Source of the DNA: an uncultured Cellulomonas sp.
GTDB lineage: Bacteria > Actinomycetota > Actinomycetes > Actinomycetales > Cellulomonadaceae
Direction: 5' to 3'
DNA length: 64,000 nucleotides
Assembly (NCBI RefSeq): GCF_947494015.1
Contig: NZ_CANLTL010000010.1
Coordinates: 62,001 to 126,000, forward strand
Shown: piece after piece, positions 1 through 8,557 of the stretch
Position numbering within the stretch: the stretch's first letter is position 1
How the letters are laid out: each line of letters starts with the position of its first letter
Program-made: the position numbers and the translations under genes
The notes under the pieces: model-generated
The model's database searches: none
Seen by the model: the letters and a program-made list of their open reading frames with translations, nothing else
Told to the model about the DNA's origin: nothing

Positions 1-1140
1 GGGCAGCAGCCGGCACAGCTCCGCGCCGTCGTCGAACCCGGCGGGCGCGGCGTCGGCCAGCAGGAAGTAGGTGCCCCGCGAGGGCGCGGGGACGAGCCCG
101 GCCGCCCGGACGCCGTCGGCCAGCCGGTCGCGACGCTGCACCAGCGAGGCGCGCAGGCCGTCGAGGTACGCGGCGGTGCGGCCGTCGTCGTCGGCCAGGG
201 CGAGGCCCACGGCATGCTGGAACGCACCGGGCGTGACGTAGGTGAGGAACTGCTTGACCGTGCGCACCGCGGTGACCAGGTGCTCGGGCCCGTGCACCCA
301 GCCCACCTTCCACCCGGTCACGGACAGGCTCTTGCCGGCCGAGGAGACCGTCAGCGTCCGGCCGGCCATGCCGGGCAGCGTCGCCAGCGGGACGTGCCGC
401 GCACCGTCGTAGGTCAGGTGCTCGTAGACGTCGTCGGTGACCACGACGGCGTCGTGCTCCCGGGCCGCCGCCGCCAGCCAGCCGAGCTCCGTGGTCGTCA
501 GCACGGTGCCGGTGGGGTTGTGCGGGGTGTTGACCAGGACGAGGCGAGTGCGCGGCGAGAACGCCGCCCGGACGTCGGCCTCGGTGACGGCGAACCCGTC
601 CGGGCCGGGACGCAGCGGCACCGTCCGGTGGACGCCGCCGGCCAGCGCGACGACCGCCGCATAGGCGTCGTAGAACGGCTCGAGGGTGACCACCTCGTCG
701 CCCGGGCAGACCAGCGCGAGCACCGCGGCGGCCACCGCCTCGGTGGCGCCCGCTGTCACCAGCACCTCGCGCTCGGCGTCCACCGCCAACCCGTAGTGAC
801 GGTGCTGGTGGGTCGCCACCGCCCGGCGCAGACCGGGCAGGCCCGGCCCGGGCGGGTACTGGTTGAGGCCGGGCGGACCGTGCGGTGCACCGAGCACGGC
901 GTCGGCGGCGGCCTGCAGCATCCACCGGGGACCGTCGTCGTCCGGGAAGCCCTGGCCGAGGTTGAGTGCGCCGGTGCGCCGGGCGAGTGCCGTCATCTCG
1001 GCGAACACCGTGGACCGGACGCCGCCCGCAGCGTCCAGCAGGCCGACCCCGCGGGCGACACGGCGCCACGGCTCCGACGGCGGCACCGGACGCGCAGGCG
1101 CTGGCGCGGGCGACGACGGGGGCGGCTGGGACGGTTGCAC
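1..1140 (-). CDS. dapC: PLP-dependent aminotransferase, DapC-like (3' end cut by window edge)
   Basis: Fold-type I PLP aminotransferase, cytoplasmic. Visible motifs are NLGQGFPD near the N terminus, NQYPPGPG, NTPHNPTG (substrate/PLP pocket) and the lysine region SSAGKSLSVTGWKVGW that forms the Schiff base. The sequence closely follows the actinobacterial N-succinyldiaminopimelate transaminase used in the lysine/DAP pathway; a kynurenine- or methionine-type specificity cannot be excluded from sequence. The C terminus lies beyond base 1, leaving 380 codons. The GTG at 1140 is preferred because a -10 box TACGCT lies six bases upstream on the minus strand, giving a leaderless start. A GTG at 1086 would drop a Pro/Ser/Ala-rich stretch not typical of the family. 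Confidence 0.85.
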   Translation of the reverse strand, partial: MQPSQPPPSSPAPAPARPVPPSEPWRRVARGVGLLDAAGGVRSTVFAEMTALARRTGALNLGQGFPDDDGPRWMLQAAADAVLGAPHGPPGLNQYPPGPGLPGLRRAVATHQHRHYGLAVDAEREVLVTAGATEAVAAAVLALVCPGDEVVTLEPFYDAYAAVVALAGGVHRTVPLRPGPDGFAVTEADVRAAFSPRTRLVLVNTPHNPTGTVLTTTELGWLAAAAREHDAVVVTDDVYEHLTYDGARHVPLATLPGMAGRTLTVSSAGKSLSVTGWKVGWVHGPEHLVTAVRTVKQFLTYVTPGAFQHAVGLALADDDGRTAAYLDGLRASLVQRRDRLADGVRAAGLVPAPSRGTYFLLADAAPAGFDDGAELCRLLP

Positions 1141-1146
1141 ACGGCG

Positions 1147-1152
1147 AGCGTA
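1147..1152 (-). promoter_or_regulatory. -10 box of a leaderless promoter (dapC)
   Basis: TACGCT on the minus strand ends six bases before GTG 1140, the TANNNT-N6/7-start geometry seen at several other genes here. No clear -35 is visible. Confidence 0.45.
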
Positions 1153-1341
1153 CGCGGGGCCCCTGTTGCGAGCCCGGTGCGCCGTCCCTACCGTCGAACA
1201 CGGGCACGAGCACCAGCACCAGCACGGGGGCTCGCACCGCAGCCGCCCACCCCACGGTGGGGCAGCACGGCGGTCCGTCACCGTCCGCACGAACCCGTCA
1301 CGGAGGCCCGTGGCGCCGAAGCGCACCGGAGGGACACCGCC

Positions 1342-2115
1342 ATGATCACCACCGAGGACATCCAGCGACTGCTCGGGACCGACACACCGGTCCTGGCCGC
1401 GGACGGGTCGAGGATCGGTGCCATGGGCGAGGTCTTCCTGGACACCGTCAGCGGGGAGCCGGCCTGGGTGACGGTCCACACCGGGCTGCTCGGCCGGGCG
1501 GAGTCCTTCGTGCCACTGATCGGGGCGGTGACCCGCGGCGACGAGATCCACGTGCCCTACAGCAAGGACGACGTCAAGCACGCCCCCCGCCCCGAGTCGG
1601 CCGGCGGCCGGCTCTCGCCGGACGAGGAGCGTGCGCTGTACCGCCACTACGGCCTCGTGCACGACGACGAGGTCGAGGGGGCCGACGACCGGGGGTCGCA
1701 GGCCCGGGACGACTCCCTGCGGGTCGCCCGCCCCGTGCCGACCCCCGACCCCATCCCACCTCGGGGCGAGCTGGCGGCGGCCGGCCCGGTGCCGGCGGAG
1801 CTGACCACCGGCGCCGCACTGCCCGCCGCCGAGGCGCGACGCCATGAGGTGCACGAGGCGCGCGGCGACGGGTCGGTGGACGACGACTCGATGGTGCGCT
1901 CGGAGGAGCAGCTGCGGGTGGTCGGCACCGAGCAGGTGCCCACCGAGCGGGTGCGGATGCGCCGCTACACGGTCACCGAGCAGAAGGAGGTGACGGTGCC
2001 GGTCCGCCGGGAGAAGGTCCGGCTCGAGTACGACCCGGCCGAACCCGGCGCCGAGGCCGAGGTCGTCGACGTCCCCACGGAGGGCGAACCCCGGACCCGC
2101 GACGACCGGCGCTGA
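1342..2115 (+). CDS. PRC-barrel and DUF2382 (YsnF/AvaK-like) protein
   Basis: 257 aa soluble protein of the general-stress type. Residues about 5-80 form a PRC-barrel (VLAADGSRIGAMGEVFLD followed by a beta-rich stretch). A Pro/Glu/Asp-rich linker follows, and residues about 190-245 hold a short DUF2382 segment with the alternating charged beta pattern RRYTVTEQKEVTVPVRREKV. Such proteins are common in actinobacteria and cyanobacteria, often stress-induced; the biochemical role is unknown. The start is ATG 1342 with GGAGGG a few bases upstream. An open frame continues upstream of 1342, but it is antisense to the aminotransferase and is not credible as coding. Monocistronic by spacing. A second PRC-barrel protein sits at 20310-20735. 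Confidence 0.8.
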   Translation: MITTEDIQRLLGTDTPVLAADGSRIGAMGEVFLDTVSGEPAWVTVHTGLLGRAESFVPLIGAVTRGDEIHVPYSKDDVKHAPRPESAGGRLSPDEERALYRHYGLVHDDEVEGADDRGSQARDDSLRVARPVPTPDPIPPRGELAAAGPVPAELTTGAALPAAEARRHEVHEARGDGSVDDDSMVRSEEQLRVVGTEQVPTERVRMRRYTVTEQKEVTVPVRREKVRLEYDPAEPGAEAEVVDVPTEGEPRTRDDRR

Positions 2116-2270
2116 CCCCCGGCGCCACGCCGCGCCACGGCCGGGCGGGACGAAACGCTCAATCCGCACCCCGCCACGTCGATGGGCCGCGTGACCGAGA
2201 CGGGTCGTCGCGGGCACCACACGGTGGCCGCGGCACCCGGCGGCCGCTGGGTGAAAAGCCGGACCGGTGT

Positions 2271-2309
2271 TTGATATGCGCCCCGGGCCGGGTTAACTTC
2301 CCGGGAAGT
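2271..2309 (+). promoter_or_regulatory. Candidate promoter with palindromic operator upstream of malQ
   Basis: TTGATA at 2271-2276 and TTAACT at 2293-2298 are spaced by 16 bases, a plausible -35/-10 pair, although the -10 is a poor match. The perfect 14-bp palindrome ACTTCCCGGGAAGT at 2296-2309 overlaps the -10 and is well placed for a repressor. The binding protein is unknown. Confidence 0.4.
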
Positions 2310-2351
2310 CCCACCGCGGGATTCCCATTGCTGCAACACGGAGATCACGCG

Positions 2352-4187
2352 ATGACCCTGACACTTCCTGAGGTCGTTCCGGCGACCTACGTGGACGCGC
2401 ACGGCGCGCTGCAGGAGCTCAACCCGCAGACCCGTGCGGTGGTGGCGGCGTCGGTCACCGGCGCCGGCGTCCCCGCGTCCCCGCTGGTCTGCTGCCCGGG
2501 CGAGCCCTGCGCCGACCTGACCGGGCGTCTGGAGAACCTCGACGGCGTCGTCCTCGGCGACGCGAACGGGATCGGCCCCGAGGCGGGCTACTACCGCCTG
2601 CGGACCGACGACGGCGCGTCCCGCCTCGTGATCAGCGCCCCCGCGCGCTTCCCGCAGCCCGAGCGCGGCTGGGGCTGGGCCGTGCAGCTCTACGCCGCCC
2701 GCTCGCGCCGGTCCTGGGGCATCGGCGACTTCGACGACCTGGCCCGCGTCGCGAGGTCCGCCCGGGCCGCCGGAGCCGGGTCCGTGCTCATCTCGCCGGT
2801 GCACGCCGCGGCGCCGTGCCCGGTCCAGCAGTCCTCGCCGTACTCGCCGGCCTCCCGGCAGTGGCTGCAGCTGCTGCACATCGCCGTGGAGGACGTCCCC
2901 GGGGCCGCCGACGTCGACCTCGGCGACCTCGCGGAGCGGGCCCGTGCGCTCAACGGCCAGCGGCTCATCGACCGCGACACCGTCTGGGTCCTCAAGCGCA
3001 CCGCGCTCGAGCGGATCTGGGCCGCCACCCGCGACCGGCTGCCGCTCGAGCACGACGTGTGGGTGGCCGCCGGCGGCCAGGACCTGCACCGCTTCGCCAC
3101 CTGGTGCGTCCTCGCCGAGCGGTTCGCGACGGCGTACTGGCCGTCCTGGCCCGAGCAGTACCGCACGCCCGCCGGGGCGGCCGAGCTCGCGGCCGAGCAG
3201 GCCGAGCGGGTCGCGTTCTTCAGCTGGGCGCAGTGGGTCGCCGACGTGCAGTTCGGCGCGGCGTGCTCGGCCGGCGCGACCGTGGTCGCGGACGTGGCCG
3301 TGGGCTTCGACTCCTCCTCGGCCGACGCCTGGGTGCACCAGGACATCGTCTGCTTCGACTACGAGGTGGGCTGCCCGCCGGACCGGCACAACCTCGACGG
3401 CCAGAAGTGGGGCCTGCCGGCGGTCAACCCGGCCGGTCTCGTCGCGGCCGACCTGGGCCCGTTCGTCGCCATGGTCCGCTCTGCGCTCGCCCACGCCGGT
3501 GCGCTGCGCATCGACCACGTGATGCAGCTGTGGCGGCTGTACTGGGTCCCGCAGGGTGCGCACCCCGCCGACGGCGTCTACGTGCACTACCCGGTCGACG
3601 CGCTGCTGGCCGTCCTGCGGCTCGAGGCCGACCGCGCCGGCGCCTGGGTCGTCGGGGAGGACATGGGCACCGTCGCCGACGGCGTCCGGGAGACGATGGC
3701 CGAGCAGGGCATGCTCGGGTACCGGGCCGCCCTGCGGCTGCCGGTCGACCAGTTCCCCGAGCCGGCGATGGGAGCCTCCTCCACGCACGACCAGGCCACG
3801 ATCGCCGGGACGCTCACCGGGTCGGACAACGACGACCTGCGACGGATCGGCAAGTCCGCGAACTTCGAGCAGCTCGAGTCGGTGCGGCGCGAGCTCGCGG
3901 GCGTGGCCGGCGTGGACCTGTCCGAGCCCGTCGGCCCGGACCAGGTGGCGCGCGCGGTGCGGGCCCAGTACTCGCGGCTCTCCGACTGCGCGGCCCGGGT
4001 GGTCCTCGCCTCGCTCGACGACGCCGGCGCCGTCGCCGAGCGGCCGAACATGCCCGGCACCGTGACCGCCTGGCCGAACTGGTGCCTGGCGCTGCCCCGG
4101 CCGGTCGAGGACCTGCTCGAGGAGCCGCTCGCCCGCGACGTGGCGGCGATCCTGGACGCCCGGCGCAGCCGCGCGGTCGCCGGCTGA
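2352..4187 (+). CDS. malQ: 4-alpha-glucanotransferase (amylomaltase)
   Basis: GH77 enzyme that transfers maltodextrin segments between glucans in glycogen/maltodextrin metabolism; cytoplasmic. The (beta/alpha)8 family motifs are present: RSWGIGDF, PYSPASR, the nucleophile segment ALRIDHVM (Asp388), the general acid segment VVGEDMGTV, and STHDQATIAGTLTG with the third acidic residue. At 611 aa it is shorter than the roughly 700-aa enzymes usual in enterobacteria and actinobacteria; the missing length is mostly N-terminal. The start ATG 2352 was chosen over an in-frame ATG at 2271 because it follows the likely promoter and palindrome. No other glycogen or maltose gene is adjacent. Confidence 0.92.
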   Translation: MTLTLPEVVPATYVDAHGALQELNPQTRAVVAASVTGAGVPASPLVCCPGEPCADLTGRLENLDGVVLGDANGIGPEAGYYRLRTDDGASRLVISAPARFPQPERGWGWAVQLYAARSRRSWGIGDFDDLARVARSARAAGAGSVLISPVHAAAPCPVQQSSPYSPASRQWLQLLHIAVEDVPGAADVDLGDLAERARALNGQRLIDRDTVWVLKRTALERIWAATRDRLPLEHDVWVAAGGQDLHRFATWCVLAERFATAYWPSWPEQYRTPAGAAELAAEQAERVAFFSWAQWVADVQFGAACSAGATVVADVAVGFDSSSADAWVHQDIVCFDYEVGCPPDRHNLDGQKWGLPAVNPAGLVAADLGPFVAMVRSALAHAGALRIDHVMQLWRLYWVPQGAHPADGVYVHYPVDALLAVLRLEADRAGAWVVGEDMGTVADGVRETMAEQGMLGYRAALRLPVDQFPEPAMGASSTHDQATIAGTLTGSDNDDLRRIGKSANFEQLESVRRELAGVAGVDLSEPVGPDQVARAVRAQYSRLSDCAARVVLASLDDAGAVAERPNMPGTVTAWPNWCLALPRPVEDLLEEPLARDVAAILDARRSRAVAG

Positions 4188-4308
4188 GCTCAACGGGCCC
4201 CGTGGCCGCCCTCCGCCACCCGCCAGCGCCCGCAGCCCGGACCGCGCGGCACGACGGCGCGTCGGTCTGCTCACGAGACGGTGCTTGCGCAGAGCGCCGT
4301 CAGGCAAG

Positions 4309-4330
4309 AAGGTTGCCCCCTCAACCTTTT
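4309..4330 (+). terminator. Short stem-loop with T run after malQ
   Basis: AAGGTTG (4309-4315) pairs with CAACCTT (4322-4328) across a 6-base loop, and the 3' arm runs into TTTT. It could end malQ transcription. It also lies just upstream of the next start, so an upstream regulatory role is possible. Confidence 0.4.
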
Positions 4331-4348
4331 GAGCGAAGGGCTCGGCAC

Positions 4349-4840
4349 ATGAGGAAGCAATCACTGGGCGTCGTCCTGGCATCTCTGGCCCTGCTCACCG
4401 CGTGCAGCGGTGAGCCCGAGGAGATCGCCGGGGAGGTCGAGGAGTCCGTCGAGGCGGCGGTCCCGACCGACGAGGAGGCCGCGACCGACGAGGAGACCCC
4501 GACCGCGGATGCCTCCGAGCCGGCCACCGCGGGCACGGGGGAGGCGACGGTGCTGCTGGCGATGGTGGGCACCGAGGCGGACCCCGAGGCCTTCGAGATC
4601 TCGCTGACCACCGAGGACGGCGAGCCGGTGACGTCCCTTCCGGCCGGCGACTACACCATCCAGGTCACCGACCCGGCGGCGATGCACAACTTCCACCTGA
4701 CCGGGGGAGGGGTCGACGAGAGCACGTCGGTCCCCGAGGTCGAGGACGTCACCTGGGACGTGACCCTCGAGGAGGGCGAGTACACCTACACCTGCGACCC
4801 GCACCCGCCGATGACGGGGACCTTCGAGGTGACCGCCTGA
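4349..4840 (+). CDS. Amicyanin/plastocyanin-like copper lipoprotein
   Basis: 163 aa. Signal peptide with lipobox LLTAC (residues 13-17), then an acidic Glu/Asp/Thr/Ala linker to about residue 70 and a C-terminal cupredoxin domain. Type 1 copper ligands are all visible: the first His in HNFH and the C-terminal loop CDPHPPM (Cys-x2-His-x2-Met spacing, as in amicyanin). It is therefore a likely one-electron carrier tethered to the outer face of the membrane; its redox partner is not evident nearby. Start ATG 4349 has GAAGGG upstream. Ends just before a strong bidirectional hairpin. Confidence 0.85.
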   Translation: MRKQSLGVVLASLALLTACSGEPEEIAGEVEESVEAAVPTDEEAATDEETPTADASEPATAGTGEATVLLAMVGTEADPEAFEISLTTEDGEPVTSLPAGDYTIQVTDPAAMHNFHLTGGGVDESTSVPEVEDVTWDVTLEEGEYTYTCDPHPPMTGTFEVTA

Positions 4841-4874
4841 CCCGATCCGCAGCCGGATCGGCAGTCGTCACGCG

Positions 4875-4904
4875 CACAGGCCCGGACGTCCGTCCGGGCC
4901 TGTG
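4875..4904. terminator. Bidirectional terminator hairpin
   Basis: CACAGGCCCGGACG (4875-4888) is followed two bases later by its perfect reverse complement (4891-4904), between the convergent copper lipoprotein and the minus-strand membrane gene. A smaller hairpin, CCGATCCG/CGGATCGG, lies at 4842-4861. There is no T tract. Confidence 0.7.
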
Positions 4905-4937
4905 TCGTGCCGGCCGCCGGCCCAGCTCGCCGACGGC

Positions 4938-5375
4938 TCAGCGAGCTCGACGGCGCAGCAGCGCGAGCGCCACCAGGGCGACCACCACCGCAAGTCCTGC
5001 GGAGATGGCGGCGAGGTACTTGTCGGTGTACCACAGCGGCTCGTAGATGACCGGCAGCGGGCCGATGGACGGGATCCGGACCACGACGCTGAGCAGCAGG
5101 GCGACCAGGGAGCCGGCCGCGACCGCGGCGAAGGCGAGCCAGGCGAGCACGTCGCCGCGCACGAGCACCCACACGACCACGACGGCGGCGGCGACCGCCT
5201 GGGCGACGAAGAGGCCGCTGAGCGTCACCTCCCCGTCGCCGAACAGCGGCGGACGGTCCAGCGCGATCCGCAGGTGCAGGTACCCGGAGAAGCCGAGGGT
5301 GATCGCCCCGAGCACCCGCAGGAGGGTCCCGGTCCGGGCCGACCGGGCGGTCGTGAGATCGGTGGAAGTGGACAC
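4938..5375 (-). CDS. Small integral membrane protein, function unknown
   Basis: 145 aa with four predicted transmembrane helices (about residues 17-35, 50-72, 78-100 and 120-140) and a C-terminal RRRAR that suggests a cytoplasmic end. I recognise no catalytic motif; it resembles uncharacterised actinobacterial membrane proteins. The GTG start at 5375 is chosen because AGGAGG lies just upstream on the minus strand; an ATG at 5402 would place that SD inside the gene. It follows the YihY gene by 23 bases on the same strand, so the two are probably co-transcribed. Confidence 0.65.
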   Translation of the reverse strand: MSTSTDLTTARSARTGTLLRVLGAITLGFSGYLHLRIALDRPPLFGDGEVTLSGLFVAQAVAAAVVVVWVLVRGDVLAWLAFAAVAAGSLVALLLSVVVRIPSIGPLPVIYEPLWYTDKYLAAISAGLAVVVALVALALLRRRAR

Positions 5376-5398
5376 GTCAGCCTCCTGGCGGTGCGCCG

Positions 5399-6502
5399 TC
5401 ACGTCCGCCCCCTCGACCGACGAGGCGTCCGTCCAGTATGCCCGTTTTGGGAGGGTTCGCCAGGATGCTCGGGCGGTCGCTCGGCAGGGCGGGGCCGCTC
5501 GTCGTCGCCGTCCTCACCGGCGTCCTCACCGGCGTCCTCACCGGCATCCTCACCGGCGTCCTCACCGTCATCCGGGCTCGGGGCGGGGTCGCCGCGGGGG
5601 GCCCGATCCGTGTCGCCGCGGTCGCCCCGACGCCAGCCGTGCAGCGAGGCGTTGAGCTCGCCACCCAGCAGCAGCGCGAGGCTGAGCAGGTACACCCACA
5701 GCATCACGATCACGCCGCCACCGAAGGCACCCAGGACGGGGTTCGTGCCAGCCGCGAGCTGCAGGTACAGGTGGAAGCCGCCGCTGGCCAGCACCCACAG
5801 CAGAGCGGTGAGCACGGCGCCGGGAACCGCGTGCCGCCACCGCGTGCGCCGGCTGGGCGCGTAGTGGAAGAGCGTCGCCGTCCACGCCACGACCCCCACG
5901 ACCAGGAGCGGGACCCGCAGCACGTTCCAGGTGAAGGTGAACGCGGAGCCGGCGCCGATGGCGTCGGCCAGGGCCTCACCGCGCCCCAGCAGCGGGCCGA
6001 TGATGAGCACCGCGAGAGCGAGGACGACCACGACCACCGTCACCAGGCCCATGAGCATGCCGAGCAGGCGTCGGCGGATCCAGCTGCGACGCTCGGTGGA
6101 GTCGTAGGCGAGGTTGAGCGCGTTGATGACCACGGCGAACGCGCCCGACACCGTCACCAGCGCGCCGAGGGTCGCGACCGTCAGGACCCCGCCACGGCTC
6201 TGGAACAGGCCCTCGACCGTCTCCAGGGCGCCGGAGGCCTCCTCGGTCAGCACCAGGTCGACCGCGTCGACGATCCGCACCTGGGCCTGCTCGGCCAGGT
6301 CCTCCCCGACGACGACGTCGAGCACGCCCAGCAGGCTCGCCGCGATCAGCAGCCCGGGGAAGATGCCGAGCACGACGAAGAAGGCCGTCTCGGCGGCGAG
6401 CCCCGGCACGCGGTCGTCGACGACCTCGGCGACGTAGTGCCGCAGGAAGGCCCGCACCCGTGCGGGTGTGCTCGGGTCCGGCGGGGCGGCGCTGTGAGCC
6501 AT
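5399..6502 (-). CDS. YihY/virulence factor BrkB family membrane protein
   Basis: 367 aa with about six transmembrane helices in the first 285 residues. Family hallmarks are AAETAFFVVLGIFPGLL near residue 40, the long amphipathic loop, FHYAPSRR, and the GAFGGGVIVMLWVYLLSLALLLGGELNA block. The family was once called RNase BN; its transport or cell-envelope role is not settled. The cytoplasmic tail is acidic and carries five GEDA-type units encoded by a 12-bp tandem repeat. Start ATG 6502 has GGGAGGT upstream. First gene of a two-gene unit. Confidence 0.85.
   Translation of the reverse strand: MAHSAAPPDPSTPARVRAFLRHYVAEVVDDRVPGLAAETAFFVVLGIFPGLLIAASLLGVLDVVVGEDLAEQAQVRIVDAVDLVLTEEASGALETVEGLFQSRGGVLTVATLGALVTVSGAFAVVINALNLAYDSTERRSWIRRRLLGMLMGLVTVVVVVLALAVLIIGPLLGRGEALADAIGAGSAFTFTWNVLRVPLLVVGVVAWTATLFHYAPSRRTRWRHAVPGAVLTALLWVLASGGFHLYLQLAAGTNPVLGAFGGGVIVMLWVYLLSLALLLGGELNASLHGWRRGDRGDTDRAPRGDPAPSPDDGEDAGEDAGEDAGEDAGEDGDDERPRPAERPPEHPGEPSQNGHTGRTPRRSRGRT
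5509..5568. repeat. 12-bp tandem repeat (5 units) inside the YihY gene
   Basis: Units of CGTCCTCACCGG with one or two substitutions run from 5509 to 5568 and encode (GEDA)n on the minus strand. Unit length is a multiple of three, so copy-number change would keep the frame. Confidence 0.9.
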
Positions 6503-6645
6503 GCGGGCACCTCCCTCGGGGTCGGGCGTCGTCAGGCACGTGCGTCAGGCACGTGCGTCGGGCACGGCCTCGTGACCTCCACCCTGCCGGACGTCGCGCC
6601 CCGGGGCACCGCCGGGGCCCCGGCGGGCGTGCCCCGGCCGTGAAC

Positions 6646-6651
6646 TAGCGT
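6646..6651 (+). promoter_or_regulatory. -10 box of a leaderless promoter
   Basis: TAGCGT lies six bases before ATG 6658. GGAG at 6652-6655 could instead serve ATG 6664 as an SD, so both modes are open. Confidence 0.4.
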
Positions 6652-6657
6652 GGAGTG

Positions 6658-8481
6658 ATGATCATGGCCCCGCCACCCGCTGCATCCCGCCCGCGACCAC
6701 GCACCCGCACCGCCGCGCTCGTGGTGGCCGGCCTGCTGGCCGTCACCGGCTGCTCCTGGCAGGGGTCGACGTCGACCGGCGGCGGCGACGCCCGGCCGAG
6801 CGCGTCCCCGTCGCCCGAGCCGCTGCGGACGGCGACGTCCGCGCCGGGCGCTGAGCTGACCGTGGTCGGTGCCGCGACGGACGCCGAGGCGGCCATCCGG
6901 ACCAGCCAGTCGCTGTTCGACTCCTCGGCGGTCGCCGTGGTCGTCCCCACCGGGCGGCCGGACGTGCAGCGGCTCGCCGCGCACGCCTCGGTCGCCCTGG
7001 GCGTCCCGCTGCTCGTCGGCCAGGAGCCCGCGCCCGACGGCACGGCGGCCACCTCGGACGCCACCGCGGCGGCGTCGGACGGTGCACTCGCCGACGAGCT
7101 CGACCGGCTGGGTGTGCGCACCGTGGTGGTGGTCGGCGAGGTCGCCGGCTTCACCGGCGACCTCGCCGACGCCGACGCCGCTGACTCCCCGGACGGCGAC
7201 CGCACGGTCGTGCGCAGCGAGCCGACGGCGCCGGCCCTCGCCGCGGCGACGGGGCTGACCCTGGACCCCGCCGGCCCCGCCGGCACCGCCGACCCGGCCG
7301 GCTTCGCGGCGGAGGTCGCCGCCCTCGCGCCGGGCACACCCGCTCCGTCGCCCGCCGGGACGCCGAAGGGCGCGGGCCCGGCGTCACCCCCCGCGTCAGC
7401 CACCGGATCACCCGGCGACCTGGCCGCGGTGGTCCGGGACGCGCCGCTGGACGACGTGGTGGCACTCGCCGTCGACGATCCCGCCGACCTCGCGTCGGTC
7501 GCCACGGCGCGGGCGGCCGGCGTCCCGGTGCACCTCGTGCCCGCCGACCGGCCCAACCCGCAGGCGTCGGCCGTGGCCATCGGGGCGCTGAACGCCTCGA
7601 CGGCCACGCAGGTGCTGGCGATCGGCGCCGCGCTCGGCGCGGAGCCGGCGCTGGAGTGGAAGATCCGGTCGGCGCGCACGGGCTTCCAGCTTCCCGGCGG
7701 GGGACAGGTGCTGTTCCCGGGCCACCAGTTCGTCGCGCTCTACGGCAGCCCGGTGACGTCCGGCCTGGGTCTGCTCGGCGAGCAGGGCGCGCAGGCGTCG
7801 ATCCAGCGGGCGCAGGCCACCGCGGCGCAGTACGACGGTCTGACCGACCGGACCGTGGTGCCCATGTTCGAGATGATCGCGACCGTCGCGGCGGGCTCGG
7901 CCGGCTCGGACGGGAACTTCTCCAACGAGCAACCGGTCGACGTGCTGCGGCCGTGGGTCGAGGCGGCCGGCGCGGCGGGCGTGTACGTCATGCTGGATCT
8001 GCAGCCGGGGCGCTCGGACTTCCTCACGCAGGCCAGGCAGTACGAGGAGCTGCTCCGGCTGCCGCACGTCGGGCTCGCCCTGGACCCGGAGTGGCGCCTG
8101 GGCCCGGACGAGCGGCCGCTGCAGCGGATCGGCTCGGTCGGCGCCGCCGAGGTCAACTCGGTCGTGCAGTGGCTGGCCGACCTGACGCGGGACAACGGCC
8201 TGCCGCCCAAGATGTTCGTGCTGCATCAGTTCCGGCTCGACATGCTGCCCGACCGGGAGGCCATCGACATGAGCCGGCCGGAGCTCGCGATGGTCATCCA
8301 CGCCGACGGGCAGGGCAGCCAGCCCGCCAAGCAGGCCACCTGGCGCACGCTGCACGCCGACGCCCCGGCCGGGGTGTGGTGGGGCTGGAAGAACTTCATC
8401 GACGAGGACCTGCCCATGCTGACGCCCGCGCAGACCGTCCAGGGGGTCGCGCCGGTGCCCGACCTCGTCACCTACCAGTGA
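6658..8481 (+). CDS. Secreted lipoprotein, CWB2-like N-terminal half and unknown C-terminal domain
   Basis: About 607 aa. An Arg-rich signal peptide ends in lipobox LAVTGC. Residues about 60-330 resemble cell-wall-binding repeat 2 modules: an SQSLF segment, AVAVVV, LAAHASVALGVPLLV, then LADELDRLGVRTVVVVGE, followed by a degenerate second copy. Pro/Ala-rich linkers separate the modules. Residues about 335-605 form a different alpha/beta domain with YGSPVTSGLG, PMFEMIATVA, YVMLDLQPG, LALDPEWRLGP, MFVLHQFRLDM and WWGWKNFIDED; the ordered strands and acidic residues suggest a TIM-barrel hydrolase-like fold. I cannot assign a function. ATG 6664 is an alternative start. Confidence 0.75.
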   Translation: MIMAPPPAASRPRPRTRTAALVVAGLLAVTGCSWQGSTSTGGGDARPSASPSPEPLRTATSAPGAELTVVGAATDAEAAIRTSQSLFDSSAVAVVVPTGRPDVQRLAAHASVALGVPLLVGQEPAPDGTAATSDATAAASDGALADELDRLGVRTVVVVGEVAGFTGDLADADAADSPDGDRTVVRSEPTAPALAAATGLTLDPAGPAGTADPAGFAAEVAALAPGTPAPSPAGTPKGAGPASPPASATGSPGDLAAVVRDAPLDDVVALAVDDPADLASVATARAAGVPVHLVPADRPNPQASAVAIGALNASTATQVLAIGAALGAEPALEWKIRSARTGFQLPGGGQVLFPGHQFVALYGSPVTSGLGLLGEQGAQASIQRAQATAAQYDGLTDRTVVPMFEMIATVAAGSAGSDGNFSNEQPVDVLRPWVEAAGAAGVYVMLDLQPGRSDFLTQARQYEELLRLPHVGLALDPEWRLGPDERPLQRIGSVGAAEVNSVVQWLADLTRDNGLPPKMFVLHQFRLDMLPDREAIDMSRPELAMVIHADGQGSQPAKQATWRTLHADAPAGVWWGWKNFIDEDLPMLTPAQTVQGVAPVPDLVTYQ

Positions 8482-8557
8482 CGCGGGCCGTGCGGCCGAC
8501 CGGCTGAACCTCGGCGGGGACGGTCACCGCGGGACGCCGCCGGCCGATCACACCGGC

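Noticed and set aside
5509-5568. A CRISPR-like or regulatory repeat array.
   Set aside because: The units are 12 bp without spacers and lie in frame within the YihY coding sequence.
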